A stretch of 64,000 nucleotides of DNA, taken from positions 2,914,001 through 2,978,000 of the forward strand of contig JABWDB010000031.1 of NCBI GenBank assembly GCA_019614645.1, written 5' to 3'. Made by a program: the position numbers and the translations under genes. Position 1 is the stretch's first letter, and each line of letters starts with the position of its first letter. Under the pieces are notes generated by a model. That model had not been told where the DNA came from and made no database searches. It was given only the letters and a program-made list of their open reading frames with translations. This stretch comes from Stratiolaelaps scimitus (Eukaryota; Arthropoda; Arachnida; Mesostigmata; Laelapidae). This document shows positions 57,381 to 64,000 of the stretch, one piece after another.

Positions 57381-58353
57381 ATACTATAATTGGCCTTTCT
57401 TTAAGAATGCTCATTCGAGTAAGTTGCTGATTATAATTCTTCTTAGGAACCCTTACGCAAAAGTTTGGAAGTAACTTGGACACCCAACAAATAGGTAGAC
57501 GTTACCTTATACCTTTCATTTAAGATCTGACACAAAAGTAATGATACACAGCGTTAAGGTCTGAACTTTCTTGGATTAACACCGTTTATATGCAACTCGG
57601 CTTCGCGGGACGACCCATCCGCACGTTGGCATAACAGGTGTGTCGTGTCCCGAGTGGAAATGGAGCAATCGCCGAATTTGAGGTTGTCAAAATCATTCGC
57701 AAATTGGTCAATCTCCGCGAAAAGAAAATCCTCAAGGCGATAGGGCGTTCGCTTGAGGAGGAGCCGAACTTTCCAGTTGTACGACCGCTCTGGGCACTGG
57801 ATCCCAAGAACGACAACTGCTACAAGTTCCCGAACCAATTTGCTGTCGGTGGGTATCGATCTTGTGGAAATGCCAGCTAGAACATTTCATAGAAGAGGAT
57901 ACGGCCCCAGGGTCAATTTCTTTCATATTTTTTCATTTGTTATCACTGGACGATGACAATCACGTTCAATGCACAGCTCTCATCGTTCTGCTAATAGAAT
58001 TAAACACACTGTTATATAGACCGGAGGGCGACTTAATTAATTAACGCGCATTACGACCGTATCGATTAGACATTCTCTCACAACACTCACCGAACGTAGA
58101 CGATTAATTTGCATAACATTTATTAATTATGCCATTTCATTTCTCGATCATAGGGAATGACATGATCGTCGCTCCGATCGTCGAGTCAGGCGTAAACGAA
58201 ACCGAAGTGTATCTACCATTTGGAACGTGGTGCGAGGATCAGAGGGTCCACCCTGGTGAGAATACCGTCACCGTGCGAGCAGAACTCGACACTGTCATCT
58301 ATTTTTTCCGATGCAACAAGACTGCCAACACGAATTTTGTTGCGACCGCCTGA
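33991..58353 (+). CDS. GH31 family, MYORG/KIAA1161-like type II membrane protein (predicted pseudoenzyme), long form
   Basis: Exons: 33991-34171, 34546-34742, 47968-48193, 49643-49841, 50318-50471, 52128-52310, 53463-53666, 54203-54403, 54634-54864, 55977-56162, 57157-57300, 57638-57848, 58154-58353. All phases agree, giving 838 aa. Residues 1-145 are cytoplasmic (acidic/Ser-rich, then Lys/Arg-rich), about 146-161 form a single membrane segment preceded by RNPDVRFR, and the rest is luminal with several N-glycosylation sequons. Domain matches to the MYORG type include YWLSS, GDLDFD, RWWQFAVFMP, PVVRPLWAL and NDMIVAPIVESG. Active-site acids are missing: QH for the paired Asp (482-483), Gln592 for the nucleophile and Gly669 where PDMVGG normally has Asp. 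It probably acts, if at all, in the ER/Golgi as a binding or structural protein. The luminal exons are firm; the first two exons are tentative. Confidence 0.72.
34546..34742 (+). CDS. candidate GH31 gene exon 2 (Lys/Arg-rich tail)
   Basis: Preceded by CTAATTGCAG. It continues the phase of exon 1 (G)STVMKLNIQDSTWQIDKK, then a KIRKRKKQNKRE basic cluster, and ends KSSKQ at donor CAG/GTAAAC in phase 0, matching the acceptor at 47968. Without splicing the frame runs on to TGA at 34851-34853, so this could instead be the last exon of a separate small protein. Confidence 0.5.
34890..35112 (-). repeat. tRNA-derived SINE, family B
   Basis: On the minus strand the head (35030-35112) reads GTAGGTGGTCTAGTGATGAG (A-box-like) and GGGTTCAAATCCTGCC (B-box). 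Unlike a real tRNA the two are 45 bases or so apart without a cloverleaf, and the sequence continues into an unrelated body. It lies just after the second exon of the long GH31 form. Confidence 0.65.
35113..37619. other. intron of the long GH31 form; no gene recognised
   Basis: AT-rich DNA with short frames on both strands only; nothing repeated or motif-bearing was seen. Confidence 0.5.
38261..38300. repeat. CAG/CCG trinucleotide repeat
   Basis: Five CAG units followed by CCG/CCA units, about 40 bases, within the GC-rich island. It would encode Gln/Pro or Ala runs in some frames, but no gene is supported here. Confidence 0.85.
40329..40339 (-). promoter_or_regulatory. candidate CTCF-type insulator site
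   Basis: The minus strand reads CCGCTAGGTGG, the same 11-mer as at 22088-22098, again inside a GC-rich island. Confidence 0.33.
42049..42126 (+). CDS. candidate alternative first coding exon of the GH31 gene
   Basis: Twenty-six codons with a near-ideal donor and phase 0 end. The basic composition (RVARRGSRFEPK) suits a cytoplasmic N-terminus. It sits just downstream of a (GT)n tract and just before the mariner relic. Confidence 0.42.
42049..58353 (+). CDS. GH31 MYORG-like protein, alternative short-tail form
   Basis: An alternative first coding exon at 42049-42126 begins MIKMERVARRGSRF and ends VQTPIKVQI before a strong donor (ATT then GTAAGT). It is in phase 0, as is the acceptor at 47968, so it can join the same eleven downstream exons to give about 738 aa. 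An in-frame TAA lies six bases upstream of the ATG, and a second ATG at 42058 has a better Kozak context (AAAATGG). A GC-rich, promoter-like stretch lies 0.7-4.4 kb upstream. The tail is short and basic, as expected on the cytoplasmic side of a type II protein. No transcript evidence is available. Confidence 0.45.
42299..43330 (-). mobile_element. mariner-like element, internally decayed, with terminal inverted repeats
   Basis: The left end GTTGACCCAAAAATAATGAG (42299) is the inverse of the right end CATTATTTTTGGGTCAAC (43313-43330), a typical mariner terminus. Total length of about 1.03 kb is shorter than intact elements (about 1.3 kb). Minus-strand frames hold scattered transposase-like pieces, such as one from MATAGAGPSDLHFHKKS near the right end, and many stops. 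It lies in the 13 kb intron of the GH31 gene. Confidence 0.8.
43868..43918. repeat. (TTA)n/(TAA)n microsatellite
   Basis: A TTATTATTATTATTATTATT run, then GTTAATAG and AATAATAATAATATT, in inverted order, in the 13 kb GH31 intron. Confidence 0.85.
44376..44406. repeat. (AT)n microsatellite at the Tc1 insertion point
   Basis: The Tc1-like element starts immediately after this array, in keeping with TA target preference. Confidence 0.95.
44407..45982 (+). mobile_element. Tc1-like transposon with ~220-bp inverted repeats, inactive
   Basis: Left end CAGTGGTGTGAATAAACATA and right end TATGTTTATTCACACCACTG are exact inverses, flanked by TA on both sides. The inverted repeats continue inward for about 220 bp with few differences. 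The 1576-bp length is normal for Tc1. It encloses a broken transposase and sits in the 13 kb GH31 intron. Confidence 0.92.
44676..45752 (+). pseudogene. Tc1-type transposase pseudogene
   Basis: The frame opens at an ATG with MGRASSLTDAEKAVITALHR and a helix-turn-helix (AAIAREIGRSRHVVHNYLRS), then GRPRK. The first stop comes at 44886. Later pieces read SDEKKLNLDGLDGFNGYWHD (first catalytic Asp region) and, after frame changes, LKWPACSS-stop-LNPMENL where intact elements have SPDLNP. At least three disabling changes are visible. Confidence 0.88.
46340..46505 (+). repeat. tRNA-derived SINE, family A, copy 3
   Basis: Has a clear polymerase III B-box (GGTTCGATACC), CACCGTTGCATATTTGCATT, GTCCGTCTTACGAAGCAATG and CCGAAACCAGTTG. 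A perfect 19-bp hairpin follows about 30 bases after its end. Confidence 0.75.
46536..46577. other. perfect 19-bp inverted repeat with 4-base loop
   Basis: ACTCGTTATTCTTGGTCAA, loop TACC, then its exact complement in reverse. It begins 30 bases after SINE family A copy 3. It is too short for a typical animal pre-miRNA; a recent fold-back or replication slip is possible. Confidence 0.9.
47800..47825. repeat. (AT)n microsatellite
   Basis: 26 bases, about 140 bases before the shared GH31 exon at 47968. Confidence 0.95.
47968..48193 (+). CDS. GH31 gene shared exon: membrane anchor
   Basis: Preceded by TTTACAG and followed by GTGAGT. It encodes a basic stretch (RSIPRHLRNPDVRFR), a hydrophobic segment MVLAFLMASILSIVFL and the start of the luminal domain (HNWRGMLLHGKL). 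The exon starts in phase 0 and lacks a good start at its 5' end, so an upstream coding exon is expected. Confidence 0.8.
48700..49000 (+). pseudogene. LINE reverse-transcriptase remnant in a GH31 intron
   Basis: The + strand reads YFDFSKAFHRID at 48722-48757, matching the L-D-F-S-K-A-F-D motif of CR1/jockey-type reverse transcriptases, and further on SGPSTEPCLGSLLLWAFVI resembles S-G-V-P-Q-G-S-V-L-G-P-L-L-F. Stops and frame changes separate the pieces. Confidence 0.6.
49643..49841 (+). CDS. GH31 gene exon: luminal N-terminal beta domain, part 1
   Basis: Preceded by GATGCTTTAG, followed by GTTAGT. It reads ANSLSTALMAHTC to YNLRNAEW with a glycosylation sequon (NVT) beside a Cys. The final Trp codon is split, matching the W-Y-G-G/M-G-E pattern of MYORG relatives. 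Confidence 0.8.
49967..49998. repeat. (AT)n microsatellite
   Basis: 32 bases, GH31 intron 49842-50317. Confidence 0.95.
50086..50128. repeat. (AT)n microsatellite flanked by GA runs
   Basis: 43 bases between GAGAGAGAGATAG and AAGAGAGAAAGAGAG, GH31 intron 49842-50317. Confidence 0.95.
50318..50471 (+). CDS. GH31 gene exon: luminal beta domain, part 2
   Basis: Preceded by TTGTGACAG, followed by GTGTGT. It reads YGMGEVANLYWPSTDFHV to KPYWLSSKGVGIMVHKK; YWLSS is a hallmark of MYORG-type GH31 proteins. Confidence 0.85.
50497..50524. repeat. (AT)n microsatellite
   Basis: 28 bases, 25 bases after a GH31 donor site. Confidence 0.95.
51330..51480 (-). repeat. tRNA-derived SINE, family C, with LINE-like tail
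   Basis: Minus strand: GGCCGCAGGTTTGAGCCCTG (B-box-like), then GAGAGCTGAAGCATTATAAA, ATTGCAGCTCCTTCAATAAA and a (TTTACC)n end. The tail matches the LINE 3' end at 16746-16795 and the segment at 25273. Confidence 0.65.
51775..51925 (-). repeat. tRNA-derived SINE, family A, copy 4 (inverted)
   Basis: On the minus strand it reads ACAGGTTCGATTCCCACCGT (B-box), CATTTAATGAGGGTCCGCAG, TTATGACGCAATGCCGAAAG. It lies in the GH31 intron 50472-52127. Confidence 0.75.
52128..52310 (+). CDS. GH31 gene exon: luminal beta domain, part 3
   Basis: Preceded by CATCAACAG, followed by GTGCGT. Sixty-one codons in phase 0 reading EKDEVLFSFNSTGDN to LSPYSAQQ, with NST and NYT sequons and the single Cys before the linker that leads into the barrel. 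Confidence 0.8.
52480..53330. other. GC-rich insert with long overlapping open frames, inside a GH31 intron
   Basis: Composition changes sharply from AT-rich intron to GC-rich DNA and back at about 53330. The + strand gives INEERQATLGLKRARARALE to KSAYEAFPVDSTGSS, then after a +1 change a second open stretch (LNTNNDVPSWEALQAFAGVI onward). Many of the other frames are open too, which is expected from GC content alone. I do not recognise the product. Most likely it is a fragment of a GC-rich retroelement such as the R1-like one at 55140-55560. Confidence 0.45.
53463..53666 (+). CDS. GH31 gene exon: low-complexity linker
   Basis: Preceded by ATAATTTCAG and followed by a weak donor (CAG/GTCTTC). 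Sixty-eight codons, about 40 of them Ala/Thr/Ser/Gly-rich, ending TTALFLAKAILAPQ. It sits where relatives carry the start of the (beta/alpha)8 barrel. The weak donor makes the 3' edge less certain, though both sides are in phase 0. Confidence 0.65.
53765..53915 (-). repeat. SINE, family C/D, with LINE-like tail and (TGAA)n-like end
   Basis: Minus strand: CATTTGAGAACTCAAACAAT, TGCGGTTCCATCAATACACC, then ATGAATGAATAATGAATG. The A/B box region is not clear. It lies in the GH31 intron 53667-54202. Confidence 0.5.
54203..54403 (+). CDS. GH31 gene exon: barrel start, substrate Asp pair lost
   Basis: Preceded by GTACACAG, followed by GTGAAT. It reads VKHVDDFNQSMVLAFAEKF to NRFPKAAEMVKQLHNSDMK. The GDLDFD motif is kept, but the normally paired substrate-binding Asp just before it reads VLQHWW. 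Confidence 0.85.
54634..54864 (+). CDS. GH31 gene exon: barrel, ends at the nucleophile position
   Basis: Preceded by TTTCTTTCTAG. It reads VMVEVDPYVCLNSSNF through MFTRWKGQLCSPIDL to YGIDGFVFQ. The donor is CAG/GCAAGT, a GC-AG intron. The last codon (Gln) occupies the place of the catalytic Asp of the family's F-K-F-D-A-G-E motif. Confidence 0.85.
55140..55560 (-). pseudogene. R1-like LINE C-terminal fragment in the GH31 GC-AG intron
   Basis: Minus strand: DKGHMDICVLCDSGRTDGVE, HTILER (zinc-knuckle-like C-x2-C-x(n)-H), then after a frame break SRDAWEEVTGWFGDIMRAME, ELERVRRA, as in R1-group LINE C-termini. It is much more GC-rich than the host intron. Confidence 0.65.
55700..55860 (+). repeat. 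tRNA-derived SINE, family A, copy 5
   Basis: Best-kept copy: GGAGGAGACACGTAGGTGCA, B-box GGGTTCGATCCCCACC, GGGATCCGTCTTATGACGCA, ATGCCGAAAGCAGTACTGTG. It lies in the GH31 GC-AG intron. Confidence 0.8.
55977..56162 (+). CDS. GH31 gene exon: barrel, acid/base region altered
   Basis: Preceded by CTGCTTTCAG, followed by GTACTA. It reads GGQSSTLPHYYV to QGFVILGEQEPSWEALRS. The general acid/base Asp of relatives falls near LGEQEPSW, where there is no Asp; a Glu is the closest acid. Confidence 0.82.
56504..56637. repeat. nested inverted repeats, MITE-like
   Basis: Outer arms CTAACTCAAC (56504) and GTTGAGTTAG (56628) enclose inner arms CTATGGCGG (56535) and CCGCCATAG (56603). The 134-bp unit lies in GH31 intron 56163-57156. 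No target duplication was recognised. Confidence 0.5.
57157..57300 (+). CDS. GH31 gene exon: barrel end
   Basis: Preceded by AATGACAG, followed by GTGTGT. It reads VMMIGLFGHNIINPGCVGGD to ELYVRWWQFAVFMPVLQ. The usual P-D-M-V-G-G has become PGCVGG, removing another active-site Asp, while the RWxxxxxFMP helix is conserved. Confidence 0.87.
57335..57380. repeat. imperfect (AT)n microsatellite within a palindrome
   Basis: About 46 bases with small interruptions, bounded by GCCAATTATA (57330) and TATAATTGGC (57386), which are inverse of each other. Confidence 0.9.
57638..57848 (+). CDS. GH31 gene exon: barrel end and C-terminal beta domain
   Basis: Preceded by CATAACAG, followed by GTGGGT. It reads VCRVPSGNGAIAEFEVVK to PVVRPLWALDPKNDNC and KFPNQFAVG; the R-P-L-W segment is typical of GH31. 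Confidence 0.87.
58154..58353 (+). CDS. GH31 gene last exon
   Basis: Preceded by CGATCATAG. It reads (G)NDMIVAPIVESGVNETEV, YLPFGTWCED, then ends NTNFVATA with TGA at 58351-58353. D-x-x-x-V-A-P and Y-L-P-x-G-x-W are conserved in GH31 C-terminal domains. Confidence 0.88.
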
Positions 58354-58384
58354 GGGTAGCTACTACGATAGAACTAATAATAAT

Positions 58385-58390
58385 AATAAA
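58385..58390 (+). promoter_or_regulatory. candidate proximal polyadenylation signal, GH31 gene
   Basis: AATAAA occurs 32 bases after the stop. A second one at 59210-59215, followed by a T-rich stretch, may be the distal site. Confidence 0.35.
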
Positions 58391-59101
58391 TGGGATGTTT
58401 TCACTATCGACTAGGTCTAAATTGACAGCTTCCTCCGCCGGAGCGTTCGTGAATGAGACAACCAGGTGTAATGTTCAAGTTAACATCAATTCATACATGT
58501 GATAACCTTGAATTACTGAACTATATATATATATTTATATATATGTAGTGGTGCAATGTAAGTGGGTGACGAACAAATGCATATTACATAGATCCGACGG
58601 TCGTGTTAAGTTCCCCGCCGTCAGTTAATCATCACTGCGAAGGCTTTCTTATAAGTTCATATTTAGACGCTTCAGCGTTTTAGGCGCAATCTTAAGCAAT
58701 GTGACTGTTATGCTATGTACAGCAGAGAATATAAGAGACAACCACACGGCTTACACTTCGGCAACCTTCTGACAGTATTACAAATAAATACAAAAACAAT
58801 TATTATACAACAGTTATATCTGTCACCATTATGATGATGTTTATATTATATATTGAACTAGATTTTCAATGTTATTTTAGTTTTGACTGGTCAACTTCAT
58901 TGGTAATTCATAGTGCATGGAGATTCATTCAGCACATATACACCACACACACACACAGATATTTAAATAATTATCGGCTTTTTTGTTAATTATAGGCATT
59001 GTTTAGAACATTTATGTTATTCTTATATTTGTTATTGCTAATATTATTTTGAGGGGTAAAGTGCGAACATTTTTTTTCATATGATGAATGTGAATCGATT
59101 A

Positions 59102-59124
59102 CATATATATATATATATATATAT
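59102..59124. repeat. (AT)n microsatellite
   Basis: 23 bases downstream of the GH31 gene. Confidence 0.95.
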
Positions 59125-59209
59125 TCATGACATTGATTGTTGTTCCTATAAAGCACATACACTGAAGGACTTCACATTCGACAGTTTTTCACGTTGAGAC
59201 CTTTAGATC

Positions 59210-59215
59210 AATAAA
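59210..59215 (+). promoter_or_regulatory. candidate distal polyadenylation signal, GH31 gene
   Basis: AATAAAGACTGTATTTT context, about 860 bases after the GH31 stop codon. It would give a 3' UTR of ordinary length. Confidence 0.35.
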
Positions 59216-59937
59216 GACTGTATTTTAAGTTGATACTTACACTGTACTACATCGTGACACAAGAATACATTGAATGAAAGGGGTCCTAGAAAAACGTAAG
59301 CGAACAGGAGGAGGGAGCTGTTAATACGATCAACGCAATCTGCGGTATCGTTGCAGTTAGCTAGCGATAATGGCTTCGTCCCTTCTAGAGATAGGCTTTC
59401 GACTTACGGCTTAGGCTTACGTTTAGAGATATATAACGCATGGCAGTTATGTAAATCGGTGAATCTTTTTTAGGTATATTTCTGGCTATTTTGTACCCCA
59501 AACAAATCGGAGTCTCAAAGGTCATACGCTAAGGTCATAAACTGAGAAGTTCCATGAAAATGAATTTTCTACGTAGCTCCCGTTGTATAGCTCAGTCTAT
59601 TCAGCCAAGAAGTTTTTATATTATAGAGCGCTCATATATAAGCAAGACACTCGCACTTGCATATGAGCCGAACGAAATGACAAATTTTGCAATAATTATT
59701 CTAACAAGAATTATATCCGTTTCTCTAACAGGCTGCTAGGTGATCTAGGCATTCATTATGGGTATATTTATCTCAATGAGAACTTCCGGTGTGCCACTGT
59801 ATTCAAGTTGGTAGAGGTTTGACCTTTGTACATGTCCACTTCGGTAAAAACTCATTCGATACAGAGCATAGCTTGTTCAGTAGGCCAACAGAGGCCCTGC
59901 TGTTAGCCCGAAGCTTGTGGAACGTTTGTCCATTGAT
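59216..59937. other. no gene recognised
   Basis: AT-rich intergenic sequence downstream of the GH31 gene, no motif seen. Confidence 0.5.
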
Positions 59938-60135
59938 AAGATACAATACAATACAAACTGCTGTTTATTGACGGAACTGCAACATACATTGCTTGAGTTC
60001 TCGTAAATATATGTTTTTGATAAATATAATATAAGACGTTCGTATCGTATGTTGAATTTGTCGCATGGTGAGACTTGAACTAGGGAGCCCTAGCTTTTCA
60101 GTGTGAGACCGAGACCCCACTGTGGAAGCCACAAA
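59938..60135 (-). repeat. tRNA-derived SINE, family D, with LINE-like tail
   Basis: Minus strand: CAGTGGGGTCTCGGTCTCAC (A-box-like), CTAGTTCAAGTCTCACC (B-box), later ACGAGAACTCAAGCAATGTA, GTTGCAGTTCCGTCAATAAA and a (TTGTA)n end. The whole tRNA head, body and tail order is intact. Confidence 0.7.
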
Positions 60136-62640
60136 CAATTTGTGCCTTACATACACACACTATTATTCCACCCTCACAAAGCGGAGGTCCTGGTATATAA
60201 TCGGCGTACGGATTCGTTGGCCACATTAGGCGCGGTGGAACATTTACCAAGCCAAGAAGACCCCCCCCCCTTATGGTGCCTATTACCCGGTTGAAATTTG
60301 CTGCCGGCCGTGAAATTGCTATCTACGCGAAAACAAAAAAAATGCGAAGGTATACACGCGCATTCGTGAAGACGTGGAACGCGAACGACATAATTACAAC
60401 GAGCGCTTAACGACTTCCGTGAGTGGTGTAAGGGCGAATGTGACTTGATGTCACAAGCTACCAAACAGCGAGTACAAATACATAGAAAGGCAACGATAAC
60501 ATTTCCATAGTCTCCCCTGACGATTAATTTATGCCCAATGATTTTGAAGCGTCTGTAAGGTCAACCCAGTGTCATACAACAGCAACAAAATAATCATTCA
60601 CGCCATAAACAAAAGGAAGAGAAACATTCGAGTTTGGCCAGGATGTTCTGTTCTGCATATCATCCGCAGCCGAATATTCATCAGATTATCACGAGTTTCG
60701 TTCCGAGAGCGATTTTCCTAATGGCGTTCAATTTTCCAATCTTCCTTTATTTAATATTGAATGAATTCGTTTTGATAGAATATTCGTTTATTTGGTCGAC
60801 CATTGGGTCGATGCAACCAAGGACAATAATTAACACCGCCTCATTCGATCCGGATTTTCTGGGGGAAGATCGTACTTCGTCAAAGCCAGAGGATACGAGG
60901 CAACGACCTTTGCGGTTCATCTATGAATTAAGTCCAGCTAACAAACGGTATTTGGCGGGTAGATGTGTACACACTTGGCTTTAACTTTATCATAAAACAG
61001 CGTGACATTTTCAAAGAAAACAATATCAGCAGATGATTCAGCAGAGGTTCGTTGCAAGAGCTACCTGACGGCCGGTGGAAGCACAAGGCGCGTCTGGCTC
61101 AACTGAATCTGCCGCATACAACTTTGGTGCCAGCTATTTGTTTAGGGAAAGTTACTGCCAATAGGATCAAGGAGAGTACTCCATTTCAGGACCTATAGTT
61201 AACGGGCAGTGAAGCTTTGGCAGGCCCAACCTAGCCCTCGGTTGTACTGGTGTTCCTCGGGATACGGGTAATCTAATACAATAAGAAAATGTGTACCCCA
61301 TGAGCATCACTTCCGAGTCCGCAAATCCTATGTTAAGAGTGCATACAATTTCAATACAGACTTCTGACAGTCGACAATACAGTCTTCACCTACTTACACG
61401 TGTGCCCCCCTGTTGCTTGAGAACGAAAAAAACAAGCTATCTTTTATTTATTTTTATTGTAACGTAACTATTATAGTACGATGCGATTCCGCAGTTTAAA
61501 GTACCTAATGGTACCCAATTCATTACATATTACATTACATTCAATACAATTCGTTGATACTAATTTATGTATCTCCAATTAGGACTTTCCTATGAATGAA
61601 CAGTAACTCGTGATTATAAAAGAAGAGGGTGGTCTAGCAAATATTGAAGGAGATGTAGAGATAGTTCACATAAACACAAGAGACATCTGGATCTTAGACA
61701 AGAGCTATTATCCAGCTGTCAATAGAGAGGACACACGATTCGGCATTCAGGCAGTTTCTACGACGAATTGCTTTTCTAGGGAATCAAAAGTACAGGGGTT
61801 CAAACTCAATGATTTCTCTCAAAGGACTTCTCGTCGCCAAAATAGGCCTGGTAGACTTCATTGGACATTCGCGATACACGCAAAATTCCCGTAAAAGGTA
61901 CCGAACAGATAACAATGATAATATGCCGATAGCCACAGCCACATTTATATATAGCGATTGCTGATCAGTCTTCTCCGTCAATAGTATTTCTGGTTTGAAG
62001 CTCCGAGGTCTCCCAACCTGAAAACAAGCGCATGCACCCCATAACCAGAGGTCTCAAGAGGACTCATAAGGACAACATGGGATGACACACGTGACAAACC
62101 GATGTTGATAAAGCATTGTCCAGGTTCAGTTTCGTCTATCGTTAACTAAAGTCGTAAAAATCAGATAAGTACTTATGTAGGATTGCTTGTTTACGACAGG
62201 TCGATTACGCCAGTCTGATTTTGCCGTCTGGTGATCCAACAAACTTAAGAATTGAACGCACGAGATTAAATCACTCACACTGCACTATATTTCGAGTCGC
62301 AGTCTCACTAACGGCGAATTCAACCGAATGCGCCCGACCCTCTCCAATAAAAAGAAAGATTTAAGACGCATCATCGTAATCCCTTTCATAAAGTTAGTCG
62401 TCATTAGGCACTATCTTACCAAAGTACTTACAGAAAACCTTCAGTTCTTCAGTCAATTCTTTGTGTTCCCTTAAGCTTACGCCATAATTGCTGGAGAAGA
62501 GTTCATTATCCTCGAGCTGACAAGTTGATGTTCGGCAAGACCCGTTCTGCTGGTCCTTTGAAAGATGTCAGACCATATTGTGGAAAATTTTGAAGGAGGC
62601 CACGTAGCAATTGGGCTATATCTGCCTCGATTTCTATATA
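60136..62640. other. no gene recognised
   Basis: A frame ending at 60984 (containing NKRYLAGRCVHTWL) and one at 61610-61894 are open for about 95-115 codons but have no convincing start and no known motif. The sequence at 61020-61260 has coding-like composition with stops and may be old repeat. Confidence 0.4.
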
Positions 62641-62645
62641 AAAAT

Positions 62646-62648
<3 letters not shown>

Positions 62649-62689
<41 letters not shown>
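62649..62689. repeat. (AT)n microsatellite
   Basis: 41 bases, about 50 bases before the YVDD reverse-transcriptase remnant. Confidence 0.95.
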
Positions 62690-62693
<4 letters not shown>

Positions 62694-62734
62694 TAATTTA
62701 ACCACACTGCAGCAAGACTGCCCTCGTTCAACGA

Positions 62735-63015
62735 CAAGACATTCACATACGTTGATGACATATGTGAATTAGCGAGGCTCACTAGACTGCGTCACTGCTT
62801 TTAACAGTTTTACAAATGGCAGATGTAAGTTATTTGTACGGTTAAAGCTATCAATTAATATTAGCACGACAAAATCCGTAATTTTTAGAGGACCCCAGTC
62901 TAATGTATCCCCACAAGACAGTTTATATAAAAGTGAACAATGTCCCGATACATCTCTCCGGCAATGCCGCGTAGGAAGATTTTCTACGGCGATTTCAGAT
63001 GATGCAAATTTATGC
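62735..63015 (+). pseudogene. reverse-transcriptase remnant with YVDD
   Basis: TFTYVDDICELARLTRL at 62739 onward carries a Y-x-D-D box, and after a frame shift LKLSINISTTKSVIFRG resembles the G-L-x-I-N-x-S-K-T-K segment that follows it in LINE reverse transcriptases. Short and broken. Confidence 0.5.
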
Positions 63016-64000
63016 AACCGGAGCTATCACATGATTTTTCAGATAACACATATCGCTCCAGTTATTATGATGTATCAGTAACGGCTCACTCTAAATATCG
63101 GAAGTCTACCATCATTTCAAATACGTCTCTAAATGTTTAAGCACAGTAAGGATACGTAAAAATATATTTCATTGAAGGAGAACCCATGCCTCTAATGCAA
63201 TAGCGACTTTGTTGATATCATCTTAAGGTACGGCAAACAAAATTTAACATGAGATCGCAGCCCAAGTGTGTCTCCATGGTGAAGGTTTAGAACTCACAAT
63301 CCAATAGCATAGAACACGTCAGCTCGTTCGTTGTGTACTAGAAATACCTTTAGTACTCAAGCGGACAATTGTGCTCGTAATTAACCGCCATCACATATAT
63401 TGCCAATAATCGATTTAGTTTATTCACCACATTGTATAATTTCAATACCTTGTTACGGCTGTTGCATTGTACCTTGTGCACACTTAATGTCTTCAAAATT
63501 CATTGAATAATTAGTTACAACGGGTTAGTTCCCGTGAATCCGTTAACGTTACACCTGCAAGTGTTGGTTTGAAGTAATAACTAAATAAGTTCCAAACACA
63601 GTCCCAGTCTTCAATTTCCAAGGCTTTTAATGAGCCAGAGCTGCAAACCACCATAGCAAACATCCTAACAGGATACACGGCGTCGATAATGGATCTTATC
63701 CTTAAGCCTCTCTCAAAAAACACAACGTATGAGAGGTATATACGTTTAATGTTCATGGACGTTCAATGAGAGCTGTCAGTCAAAACGTCAAGCGAGCCAA
63801 TTGTAGCAGTGCATTTTGAGTTCATTGAGTGGAAAGGCGCCTAAAGCCCAGTGTGACCACCCGCATAACCGCATCCAACACTCGAGGTCCGTATATTGTG
63901 GGTCGGTTTAGAGCGCGTCCGATCAAACAACGAATCAAATCATGAAATAGCATTCGGTATAAGAGTGTTTATCATCGACAGCGTCAACTGCTCTTGTAGC
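63016..64000. other. no gene recognised
   Basis: AT-rich. The + strand near 63660-63770 reads ILTGYTASIMDLILKPLSKN in one frame, perhaps another retroelement trace, but too short to assign. Confidence 0.4.

Noticed and set aside
60061..60130. A true tRNA gene on the minus strand
   Set aside because: Good A and B boxes, but the element runs on into a SINE body and LINE-like tail, and acceptor ends do not pair.

Overview
The window looks like nuclear DNA of an arthropod. It is AT-rich, has long introns with GT-AG splice sites, many (AT)n microsatellites, Tc1/mariner relics, R1-like and CR1/jockey-like LINE fragments and tRNA-derived SINEs. A chelicerate, perhaps a parasitiform mite or tick, is my guess from general character only; no sequence here proves it.

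Only two protein genes can be reconstructed with confidence, both on the + strand and both cut into many exons. The first (4592-11117, six exons, 304 aa) is a secreted C-type (GH22) lysozyme with both catalytic acids, all eight cysteines and an unusual Ser/Thr/Pro-rich tail of about 150 residues. Its 2.9 kb second intron contains a near-perfect 87-nt hairpin that looks like an undescribed pre-miRNA or other hairpin RNA.

The second gene (33991-58353) is a type II membrane glycosidase-like protein of family GH31, closest in layout to the myogenesis-regulating glycosidase MYORG (KIAA1161). Eleven luminal exons (47968-58353) join in phase without a break. Two different upstream exon sets (33991-34742, and 42049-42126) both end in phase-0 donors that fit the shared exon at 47968, suggesting alternative cytoplasmic tails and promoters. 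Its active-site acids are replaced (the nucleophile position reads Gln), so it is predicted to be a pseudoenzyme.

Layout: 1-4.5 kb repeats and a LINE fragment; 4.6-11.1 kb lysozyme; 11.1-34 kb a gene-poor, repeat-rich stretch with a truncated LINE (15.7-16.8 kb), a Tc1/mariner relic (17.9-19.0 kb), LINE and SINE pieces and a GC-rich promoter-like island (21.6-22.9 kb); 34-58.4 kb the GH31-like gene, whose 13.2 kb intron holds a second GC-rich island (37.6-41.4 kb), a mariner relic and a Tc1 relic; 58.4-64 kb gene-free sequence with SINE and reverse-transcriptase remnants. No genuine tRNA, rRNA or CRISPR was found.
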